Assembly: GCA_009827205.1 (NCBI GenBank)
Contig: WUAK01000175.1
Coordinates: forward strand, 1 to 6,104
Source: Phycisphaeraceae bacterium
GTDB taxonomy: Bacteria; Planctomycetota; Phycisphaerae; Phycisphaerales; UBA1924
DNA length: 6,104 nt
Direction: 5' to 3'
The notes beneath the pieces were generated by a model, which was not told where the DNA came from, made no database searches, and saw nothing but the letters and a program-made list of their open reading frames with translations. Below are positions 1 through 5,234 of this stretch, piece by piece. Both the position numbers and the translations under genes were made by a program. How positions within the stretch are numbered: the stretch's first letter is position 1; the number at the start of each line of letters is the position of its first letter.

Positions 1-8
1 CGTGTCAT
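1..8 (-). CDS. Start of a further gene, cut off by the window edge
   Basis: An ATG on the minus strand (8 to 6) overlaps the TGA of the 71-residue membrane protein gene as ATGA, the same junction that gene makes with the lipase gene before it. A good Shine-Dalgarno, AAGGTGG (25 to 19), lies 10 bases before this ATG, inside the end of the upstream gene. Only the first two codons (Met-Thr) and part of a third are visible, so the product cannot be named. The overlap plus the Shine-Dalgarno suggest a translationally coupled third gene of the operon. The ATG could also be a chance occurrence. Confidence 0.45.
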
Positions 9-220
9 GATTCGCGGCCCACCTTCTTCGCAGCCCGCAGCTTGTTCGCCATGATGGGCCAAAGGGCTGCCATACCGGGAATCGCGACCAGTCGAAACCT
101 CAGCGGCGAATCTGCGACGACCGTGTCTATGGTCTTGATAGGCCCAGCCGCCAGAACGAAGGCGAACAGGACTCCGATCGCAAAGTACACGCCGATCACG
201 ATGAGCAGCACATCAATCAT
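5..220 (-). CDS. Small one-helix membrane protein, 71 aa, function unknown
   Basis: The product has a long hydrophobic segment at about residues 3-25, which should span the inner membrane. A more polar stretch follows, then an amphipathic part carrying FRL (42-44), PG (48-49) and LWP (53-55), and a basic tail (Lys60, Arg62, Lys65, Lys66). From memory, a pattern like FRL...PG..ALWP recurs in small bacterial membrane proteins of unknown role, so I take this as a real conserved gene. Its ATG overlaps the stop of the upstream LCAT-like lipase gene (ATGA), and its own stop overlaps another ATG, which implies co-transcription and translational coupling. The Shine-Dalgarno is weak (GAGAG), as expected where ribosomes re-initiate. 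It may assist or anchor an envelope process shared with the lipase, but that is inferred only from gene order. Confidence 0.75.
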   Translation of the reverse strand: MIDVLLIVIGVYFAIGVLFAFVLAAGPIKTIDTVVADSPLRFRLVAIPGMAALWPIMANKLRAAKKVGRES

Positions 221-1641
221 GAACCGCTCTCAGCAGTAGGGGTCTCAAGCAGCATGAAGAGGATGTTGTCGACAAACGTCGGGTCGCGTGTGAGACCAAG
301 GTGGTTGGCAAAGATGAACTGGACTCGGTGCCACGCGACAGGGCTCTGAAGGAATGGCTGCCAATCTTGCCCTGTGCGTTCATCATGCAGTGCGCTGTAT
401 CTCGCAACAGTTCCGTCGCCTGGGCCGTTTTCATTGACACGTATCCTCCCAGACGCATTTACTGAGAGCACCGTCGGAGTGCTTTCTGAGTCTCCAATGA
501 AAATCGAGATCGTTGTTCCTTCTGGGGGTGAGGCGGGAATATCGAGTGCTCTGTGCAGCTGCTCGGCTCGCACGAGGCACTTCTCGAGATGATCCCGGGC
601 GATCGCTCGCCGGTCTTCACGCGAACGCACATCCGGCAGCAGGTGTTGGAGCTTGAAATCCTCATCCTCGTCGAGAAGCCCCCAGCCGTACTTCTCCCAT
701 GTCGCGATATCGAGGAATTCGATCGATTCACCTGTCTGCTGGTCGATGACCGCGCCGTGTCGCTCTCGTGGGAGCAGCTGATAGATCGCGGGCATGGTTC
801 CAAGGATGCTCGGTCTGAAATTCGGGAACACCGGATTGAGGTTGAGGCCGTTTACAAGCTGCACGAGTGCGCCTGCCGAGCCCGCGTTCGGTGTCCCGAT
901 GAGGATTGCCTGTCGGACGTTCTGTGCGCCCTCCCAAGTCAGTTCAGGCAGGGAGCCATCGTCAGGGAGCGGCTGCGTGCCGTAACGCATGTAGTAGCGC
1001 AGCACGAGGCCGCCCATCGAGTGCGCGACGACATCAACCTTGAGTTGCTCATCCGGACGCATGCCTCTCGCATCTCGATTGACATCCTGGGCTTCCCTGA
1101 TCACACCGTGCAGTGCTGCTGCTTGCTCGGCGATGTCCCTTCGCCAGTCGTAGGGCAGTTGGTAACACGTGTAGTGCAGCCCGCCGTAGTCGATCGCTCC
1201 GGACTCGCCGAGTGACTCGTCGCGGTACTTACCAGCCGCGAGTGTTTGCATGATGTCCACGTACGCGCCGATTTCAAAGCCGCGGAGCAGCCCGATATCA
1301 AGTTCAACGACATCAAGCACATCGCTCGGGTAGACGCTGTCTCTCAGTTCAGAGAGCGGCGTACCCAGCTCCATCGGAAGGGATACCTGCCGGGCGCCCA
1401 CCGCCTTGTCAACGTCCGCAGCACCGAACGTGAAAGAGCCCCAGACCTTCGTCCCATCCTCATCGTTGAGCTTCGAACCAAGGATCCCCGGGATCACAAC
1501 GACAGGAGTACGCTCGTCGCCGATGTTGGTCGCCGGGGTGTTGTAGATCGCACCGAGGTCGGCGGTCTTCTCGCCCAGATCGGCGCAGCCTGGGAGAAGC
1601 GTCATGAAGCAGAGGCAGCAACCGATTGCGTGGCGGTTCAT
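217..1641 (-). CDS. LCAT-family serine acyltransferase/lipase, predicted lipoprotein
   Basis: This 474-residue alpha/beta hydrolase resembles the lecithin:cholesterol acyltransferase (LCAT) family, whose members cleave or transfer acyl chains of lipids. After an N-terminal hydrophobic stretch (about 5-17) comes LLPGC, with Cys19 as likely lipidation site; Pro at -2 makes the lipobox imperfect. The family's opening motif IPGILGSKL (50-58) should form the oxyanion-hole region. YDWRR (164-168) is also typical. The nucleophile elbow is AHSMGG with Ser208, the acid is probably Asp409 in GPGDGTV, and the base His447 in ANHLGL; His438 is a weaker alternative. All three catalytic residues are present, so the enzyme is probably active, on an unknown substrate, outside the cytoplasmic membrane. 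The ATG has AGGA six bases upstream. Its stop overlaps the start of the 71-residue membrane protein gene. A DUF5996-like gene lies 110 bp upstream in the same direction; I see no convincing promoter in that gap. Confidence 0.85.
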   Translation of the reverse strand: MNRHAIGCCLCFMTLLPGCADLGEKTADLGAIYNTPATNIGDERTPVVVIPGILGSKLNDEDGTKVWGSFTFGAADVDKAVGARQVSLPMELGTPLSELRDSVYPSDVLDVVELDIGLLRGFEIGAYVDIMQTLAAGKYRDESLGESGAIDYGGLHYTCYQLPYDWRRDIAEQAAALHGVIREAQDVNRDARGMRPDEQLKVDVVAHSMGGLVLRYYMRYGTQPLPDDGSLPELTWEGAQNVRQAILIGTPNAGSAGALVQLVNGLNLNPVFPNFRPSILGTMPAIYQLLPRERHGAVIDQQTGESIEFLDIATWEKYGWGLLDEDEDFKLQHLLPDVRSREDRRAIARDHLEKCLVRAEQLHRALDIPASPPEGTTISIFIGDSESTPTVLSVNASGRIRVNENGPGDGTVARYSALHDERTGQDWQPFLQSPVAWHRVQFIFANHLGLTRDPTFVDNILFMLLETPTAESGS

Positions 1642-1751
1642 GGTCGTTCCTGTACGAAGTCGTTACGAGTGAGTTCTGACGAGTATGCCGAACAAACAAG
1701 ACCACATCGTAAGCTATTTCGTCGCGACAGGATTTCCGACGCGGCTGTCTG

Positions 1752-2663
1752 TCAATCCGTGGACAGGTTCGACTTGCTCTGATTGAAAGCGGCTGCGAAG
1801 AAGCTCGCGACGCGATCGTGCTGGACCGAGGGATCCTCGCTCGAAACAACATCGGCGACCGGTAGCACCGCGATCGGGATCTCGTTCTCAGGCTTGCTCC
1901 AGAAACCGACCGGCAGCTCGTCCCATGAGTCGTTCTCGCCTTGTACCGTCGATCGCCAGGGGGCGACGTACCAGTACCCGCTTCCGGAGAGCTTGCCAGG
2001 CGGAGCCAGCCCCATGACGATTAACCTCGGAGGCGACTCTTCCTTTGGACCGAGTCTGACCTGTGTGCTCATCTCAAAGCTGTGCGGCCACATCCGGACT
2101 GGTGTGGCGCCGGACACCGTCCATGCAACCTGTTCGAGTACCGCCGCGGTGTTTGAATAAAGCCTGATGAGTTCGGCATGAGCGAGCTGAGAGAGCTCTC
2201 CAACCGGTGCACCTTCTGCTACAGCGTGCTCTGGTTTCTGGAGAGGTTCCTGAACAGGTCGAGGGGCGGGCCCCGCTTCGGCCTTCACGGCTTCAATCAT
2301 CCACCTGTGCGCATCGGCAATGCTCTTCCCAACCAGTTCAGTGGTTGCGATGGGTGCGCCGGTCTCTTCAACAAGGAAAAGCTCGAGGTTCCACAGCCGG
2401 ATCACGCCTCTCATCGGGCGATCTCCTGCGACTGGCTCGCTCACGAAGATGCCATCGAGAAGACCCTGGCCAGACATCCACGTCATCGCGGCGTGCTGAG
2501 CGTCACCCCTCGGGCTGGCCCAAGATTTGCCAACAATCCCGGGGATGCGAACAGCGTGGCTGGCAAGCGCCCAAGCAGTAGCAAGATCGGCTTCGTCATG
2601 GCCCGCAAGCTCCCACCAATGCACCGCCTCGTGCGACATGTCACCCGCTCTGAGCTGATCCAA
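1752..2663 (-). CDS. DUF5996-like protein of unknown function
   Basis: The 303-residue product has no signal peptide or membrane helix and should be cytoplasmic. Its layout fits what I remember of DUF5996. An N-terminal half carries IVGK (43-46), a His (57) and QGLLDG (66-71). A beta-rich stretch follows (86-107), then a helix (about 112-129) and a Pro-rich linker (131-145). The C-terminal half has a helix (160-184), WPHSFEMST (192-200), an aromatic strand GSGYWYVAPW (227-236), GFW (253-255), and a final DVVSSEDPSV plus helix (271-296). The match is from memory and divergent; no biochemical role is known to me. The chosen start is TTG, because AGGGGA lies six bases upstream and an in-frame stop at 2684-2682 prevents extension. 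An ATG at 2639 would give 295 residues but has a poorer Shine-Dalgarno. The gene diverges from argR across 141 bp, so ArgR might affect both directions. Confidence 0.75.
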   Translation of the reverse strand: MDQLRAGDMSHEAVHWWELAGHDEADLATAWALASHAVRIPGIVGKSWASPRGDAQHAAMTWMSGQGLLDGIFVSEPVAGDRPMRGVIRLWNLELFLVEETGAPIATTELVGKSIADAHRWMIEAVKAEAGPAPRPVQEPLQKPEHAVAEGAPVGELSQLAHAELIRLYSNTAAVLEQVAWTVSGATPVRMWPHSFEMSTQVRLGPKEESPPRLIVMGLAPPGKLSGSGYWYVAPWRSTVQGENDSWDELPVGFWSKPENEIPIAVLPVADVVSSEDPSVQHDRVASFFAAAFNQSKSNLSTD

Positions 2664-2713
2664 AGAGTGTCCCCTGATGACTCAAACCCGTCTTCTTGCC
2701 CCAACAACCCATA

Positions 2714-2734
2714 TCAAAGGCAGCTTTCTTCCAT
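2714..2734 (-). CDS. Six-codon mini-ORF (possible leader peptide) before the DUF5996-like gene
   Basis: On the minus strand ATG (2734-2732) opens a frame coding Met-Glu-Glu-Ser-Cys-Leu and ending in TGA (2716-2714). It is preceded by GGAGGTG (2748-2742), seven bases from the ATG, which is the best ribosome binding site in the window. The frame is not that of the DUF5996-like gene, whose TTG lies 50 bases further on. If transcribed, ribosomes would load here. It could be a leader peptide or upstream ORF, or the remnant of an older start. The codons show no run of one amino acid, so classical attenuation is not indicated. A chance Shine-Dalgarno remains possible. Confidence 0.3.
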   Translation of the reverse strand: MEESCL

Positions 2735-2769
2735 GAGCCTACACCTCCGAATTGCTGGGCCCTCTTGGA

Positions 2770-2790
2770 GTTGACATAATTATTAGCAAC
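2770..2790 (+). promoter_or_regulatory. Imperfect dyad over the -35 element, possible second ArgR half-operator
   Basis: GTTG (2770-2773) and CAAC (2787-2790) form the arms of a dyad around the AT-rich palindrome ATAATTAT (2776-2783). ArgR hexamers normally bind paired ARG boxes about 20-21 bp apart. The centre of this palindrome is 19 bp from that of the clear box at 2792-2805. Only 9 of 14 core positions fit the ARG box, so this is a weak partner site, or simply the AT-rich part of the promoter. Confidence 0.3.
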
Positions 2791-2799
2791 TTGTATATT
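2771..2799 (+). promoter_or_regulatory. Sigma70-type promoter of the argRCB operon
   Basis: TTGACA (2771-2776) is a perfect -35 hexamer. It is followed at the ideal 17-bp spacing by TATATT (2794-2799), five of six matches to the -10 consensus. Transcription should begin about 5-8 bases after the -10, at 2805-2807, which is the argR start codon itself. No Shine-Dalgarno is present before that ATG, which agrees with a leaderless message. The promoter lies in a short AT-rich island that contrasts with the GC-rich genes on both sides. Confidence 0.75.
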
Positions 2800-2805
2800 C
2801 ATTCA
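2792..2805 (+). promoter_or_regulatory. ARG box, probable ArgR operator
   Basis: TGTATATTCATTCA matches the ARG-box core TGAATAATTATTCA at 12 of 14 positions, with the half-sites TGTAT and ATTCA nearly symmetrical. It covers the -10 hexamer and reaches the first base of the argR ATG. Arginine-bound ArgR sitting here should block RNA polymerase, giving autorepression and arginine control of the whole argRCB operon. The ARG-box consensus is established for E. coli and Bacillus; its use in this organism is inferred. Confidence 0.6.
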
Positions 2806-3269
2806 TGTCATTCCAACGACGCCACGAAGCCATCAAGCAAATCCTCGACAAGGGACCCGTCGAGAGCCAAGAGGCTCTCCAAACAGGGCTCGCTGAGTTC
2901 GGAATCAAGGCCTCGCAGGCCACGCTTTCACGAGACTTGCGCGAGCTCGGCATCGTCAAGGGCGCGATGGGTTACATACTCGATTCGACTCACCTTGCAG
3001 GCGTGCATGTCTCACGCCTTGAGGATGCCCTGCAGCGCGAGGTTTTCCAGATCAGTGAAGCTCAGGCGATGGTCGTGCTTCGAACGAGGCCTGGCGCCGC
3101 CCAGTCGGTAGGGGCTGCGTTTGATCTGCACTTGCCGCCTGGTGTCGTTGCGAGCCTGGCCGGTGATGACACGATCTTCCTTGCGATCGAGTCGGGCGTA
3201 ACGGTTACTGAAGTTGCAAACCAGATGCGTGTACTCGCTGGTCTGGTTGATCAAGGAGTTGAGGCATGA
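2805..3269 (+). CDS. argR: Arginine repressor ArgR
   Basis: This 154-residue protein has the usual ArgR length and two-domain plan. The N-terminal winged helix-turn-helix (about 1-65) carries the recognition-helix motif SQATLSRDLREL (37-48). The C-terminal oligomerisation and arginine-binding domain (about 80-150) has GAAQSVG (97-103) and AGDDTIFL (119-126); Asp121 and Asp122 match the arginine-contacting pair of E. coli ArgR. With arginine bound, the hexamer represses arginine biosynthesis genes and in some bacteria activates catabolic ones. The ATG is the first possible start: the in-frame codons back to a TAG at 2784-2786 contain no start. It has no Shine-Dalgarno, and its promoter places +1 at this ATG, so a leaderless transcript is likely. 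An ARG box overlaps the promoter. The stop overlaps the argC start (ATGA), so repressor and enzymes share one message. Confidence 0.95.
   Translation: MSFQRRHEAIKQILDKGPVESQEALQTGLAEFGIKASQATLSRDLRELGIVKGAMGYILDSTHLAGVHVSRLEDALQREVFQISEAQAMVVLRTRPGAAQSVGAAFDLHLPPGVVASLAGDDTIFLAIESGVTVTEVANQMRVLAGLVDQGVEA
3253..3258 (+). promoter_or_regulatory. Shine-Dalgarno for argC inside the end of argR
   Basis: AAGGAG lies seven bases before the argC ATG and within the last codons of argR. It is a strong site, in contrast to argR itself, which has none. Together with the ATGA overlap, it should give efficient argC translation from the argR-led message. Confidence 0.75.
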
Positions 3270-4291
3270 CAACCCCAGTCGCGGTTGTCGGTGCAGGGGG
3301 GTACACGGGCCAGGAACTCGTTGAACTCATCACTAGCCATCAAGCGCTCAGGCTTGTCGCTGTCTTTGCTTCAGAGAAATCAACCGGCACTCCTATCAGC
3401 GAGATCGCACCGAGGCTACGCGGAATCGTGGATCTTCGAGTACAAGACACGAGCGTGGATGCGATCGCCCGATGCGGAGCATCGCATGTCTTTCTGGCAA
3501 CGCCGCACGAACTGAGCATGCAGCTGGCGCCAAAGCTCATCGAGAATGGTCAGGCGGTCCTCGATCTTTCCGGCGCGTTCAGGCTCAGAGATCTAGACCT
3601 GTATCCAATTCACTATGGATTTGAGCACCTCCACCCGGGCTCTGTCGAGAAGTCGCTCTACACCATCCCCGAGCTGTGTAGGGACAAGATCCCAGAGGCG
3701 AAACTGCTCTCGCTTGCAGGGTGCTACGCGACTTCAGTCATCTTGCCTTTGGCTCCGCTTGTTCGTGCCGGCTTGCTCGAGCCAGGCCAAACTGTGATTG
3801 TGGATGCCGTGTCTGGAGTCAGCGGTGCAGGGAAGACGCCTGCCGCGAAGACAAGCTTCTGCGAAGTGAGCCAGTCGCCTTACGCGGTGCTCAGCCACCG
3901 CCACGAACCCGAGATGATCGAGCACGCGGGGACTGACATTCTGTTCACGCCCCATCTCGGGCCCTACGCTCGCGGCATCCTGTCAACGCTACACATAGAT
4001 CTCGCGAAGGGCACAACACGTTCCGAGGTCGAAGCGGTGTTGCAAGGTACCTTTGCTGATTCCCCGTTCGTCCGTCTGCTCCCTGAAGGCGTTTGGCCAA
4101 GCGTGGGGGCGGTGGCACACACAAACATGGTCGACATCGGTTTCGCGGTCGATCAGAAGCGAAACCACCTCGTCCTCGTCAGTGCGCTCGACAACTTGCT
4201 CAAGGGCGCATCAGGTCAGGCGATCCAGGCACTCAACTTGCATCTCGGGATCGACGAGCGCGCCGGTCTGATGCCCGGGGCCACGAAGTGA
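3266..4291 (+). CDS. argC: N-acetyl-gamma-glutamyl-phosphate reductase
   Basis: ArgC catalyses the third step of arginine (ornithine) synthesis: NADPH-dependent reduction of N-acetylglutamyl phosphate to N-acetylglutamate semialdehyde, in the cytoplasm. The 341 residues equal the usual length of the long ArgC type. An N-terminal Rossmann nucleotide-binding motif, VVGAGGYTGQEL (7-18), leads into the catalytic domain. GCYAT holds the nucleophile Cys153, SGVSGAGKTP (183-192) is the conserved substrate loop, and HRHEPE (211-216) supplies the catalytic His213 and Glu216. The C-terminal part returns to the dinucleotide fold with DNLLKGASGQAIQ (309-321). No key residue is missing. It overlaps argR at its start (ATGA) and argB at its end (GTGA), so the three genes are translationally coupled and should respond to arginine through ArgR. 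Confidence 0.97.
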   Translation: MTTPVAVVGAGGYTGQELVELITSHQALRLVAVFASEKSTGTPISEIAPRLRGIVDLRVQDTSVDAIARCGASHVFLATPHELSMQLAPKLIENGQAVLDLSGAFRLRDLDLYPIHYGFEHLHPGSVEKSLYTIPELCRDKIPEAKLLSLAGCYATSVILPLAPLVRAGLLEPGQTVIVDAVSGVSGAGKTPAAKTSFCEVSQSPYAVLSHRHEPEMIEHAGTDILFTPHLGPYARGILSTLHIDLAKGTTRSEVEAVLQGTFADSPFVRLLPEGVWPSVGAVAHTNMVDIGFAVDQKRNHLVLVSALDNLLKGASGQAIQALNLHLGIDERAGLMPGATK

Positions 4292-5070
4292 AACCGGTTG
4301 TTATCAAGCTCAGCGGCAAAGTGCTCGATCAGCCCGCAACAGCCTCGCCACTCTGGTCTGCAATCACATCTGCTACAAAGGATGCACCGATCGTCCTCGT
4401 GCATGGTGGGGGCATGCAGGTTGACGCGCTCCTGAACAAGCTTGGAGAGCAGACTTACCGCATTGATGGCATCCGGGTCACGCCCGTATCACAGATTGAT
4501 CTCGTTACCGGTGTGCTCGCAGGTCAGGTCAGCATCAGACTCGTCGGTGCGCTCAAAGCAGCAGGGGCTCCAGCGGTTGGAATATCACTCGGTGATGCAG
4601 GGATGCTGCGGTGTGAGCAGGCGGGGCACGATTTTGGGCGAGTAGGCGCTGTGACACCCGACAACGCTGAATTGCTCGGCACGCTGCTTACTGCCGGGTT
4701 TGTACCGGTCGTGAACTCGATCGGGATCGATTCAGATGGCAAGCCCCTGAACGTGAATGCGGATGATGCCGCCGTCGCGGTAGCAATCTCGTTAGGAGCG
4801 AGCGAATTACTGTACATCTCTGATGTGCCAGGACTCTTAGGTGATGCCGGTGATGTCATCTCGACAGTGAACCAAATTCAGATCGAGACGCTGATACACA
4901 AGGGAGTAGCCAAGGCGGGGATGGCGGCGAAACTTCGCTCTGCCTCTGATGCCTTGGGCGGCGGTGTCGATATCGTTCGTGTGACAGACACCGCTGGCGC
5001 GGTCAAGCGATTGCTCGGCGATCCCTTCATCGCAACGAGTATTCAACTAGGAAAAGAGGTTCGGGGCTAG
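4288..5070 (+). CDS. argB: N-acetylglutamate kinase
   Basis: ArgB phosphorylates N-acetylglutamate with ATP, the second step of arginine synthesis, making the substrate of ArgC. The product is an amino-acid-kinase-fold protein of 260 residues. Visible motifs are Lys8 in VIKLSGK, the glycine-rich VHGGG (38-42), RVTP (63-66), NSIG (143-146), NVNADDAA (155-162) with Asp159 as the likely catalytic aspartate, SDVPGLL (178-184) and GMAAK with Lys215 near the phosphates. It aligns along its length with the remembered E. coli ArgB (258 residues). It lacks the N-terminal helix of the longer, arginine-inhibited hexameric kinases, so it is probably not feedback-inhibited. The start is GTG at 4288, overlapping the argC stop as GTGA. 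The open frame runs back to 4093, but that stretch encodes Arg-rich sequence inside argC and is not part of the protein. The Shine-Dalgarno is poor (GGGG, seven bases upstream), so translation probably depends on coupling to argC. Confidence 0.96.
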   Translation: MKPVVIKLSGKVLDQPATASPLWSAITSATKDAPIVLVHGGGMQVDALLNKLGEQTYRIDGIRVTPVSQIDLVTGVLAGQVSIRLVGALKAAGAPAVGISLGDAGMLRCEQAGHDFGRVGAVTPDNAELLGTLLTAGFVPVVNSIGIDSDGKPLNVNADDAAVAVAISLGASELLYISDVPGLLGDAGDVISTVNQIQIETLIHKGVAKAGMAAKLRSASDALGGGVDIVRVTDTAGAVKRLLGDPFIATSIQLGKEVRG

Positions 5071-5149
5071 GCAAGCTCAATGAGAGCGCACCCCAACTCC
5101 TGCATGATCCGGTGCTCGTGAGGCAACACTGCAGATCGATTGAAATGTG

Positions 5150-5204
5150 AAACGCGAAAGACGGCACACGCTTCAGCTGGCAAAGAGCCGATGCGCGTGC
5201 CGTC
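5150..5204 (-). terminator. Rho-independent terminator of the PEP-CTERM gene
   Basis: GACGGCACACGC (5160-5171) pairs with GCGCGTGCCGTC (5193-5204) as a 12-bp stem with one mismatch. Inside the loop, TGGC and GCCG around AAAGA can form a smaller hairpin. Read on the minus strand, the stem is followed by TTTCGCGTTT, an interrupted U tract. It lies 30 bases beyond the TAA of the minus-strand gene at 5235. On the plus strand the stem is followed by CTAGG with no U tract, so it is not a typical terminator for argB, though the hairpin may slow polymerase from that side too. Confidence 0.65.
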
Positions 5205-5234
5205 CTAGGCATGTAAACGGGAACTACGGCGAAC

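Noticed and set aside
553..1215. A 220-codon open frame on the plus strand
   Set aside because: It lies wholly opposite the lipase gene, which has intact LCAT motifs and catalytic residues. The plus-strand translation shows no recognisable domain.
1721..1728. Palindrome GTCGCGAC upstream of the lipase gene
   Set aside because: An isolated 8-bp palindrome is common in GC-rich DNA. I found no paired promoter element or repeat of it nearby.
1642..1751. Promoter for the lipase gene in the gap after the DUF5996-like gene
   Set aside because: No -35/-10 pair with reasonable spacing and match was found. Candidates such as TTGTTT or CATACT have no partner.
2178..2774. A 198-codon open frame on the plus strand
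   Set aside because: It is antisense to the DUF5996-like gene and runs into the argR promoter. Its composition is Arg/Ser/Pro-rich, as expected of a shadow frame.
4093..4287. N-terminal extension of argB by 65 codons
   Set aside because: The extension overlaps conserved argC sequence and encodes Arg/Gly-rich sequence unlike any kinase. The GTG at 4288 matches the normal ArgB N-terminus.
5084..5117. Hairpin after argB (GAGCGCACC with GGTGCTC) as an argB terminator
   Set aside because: The stem needs a two-base bulge and an 18-base loop, and no U tract follows.
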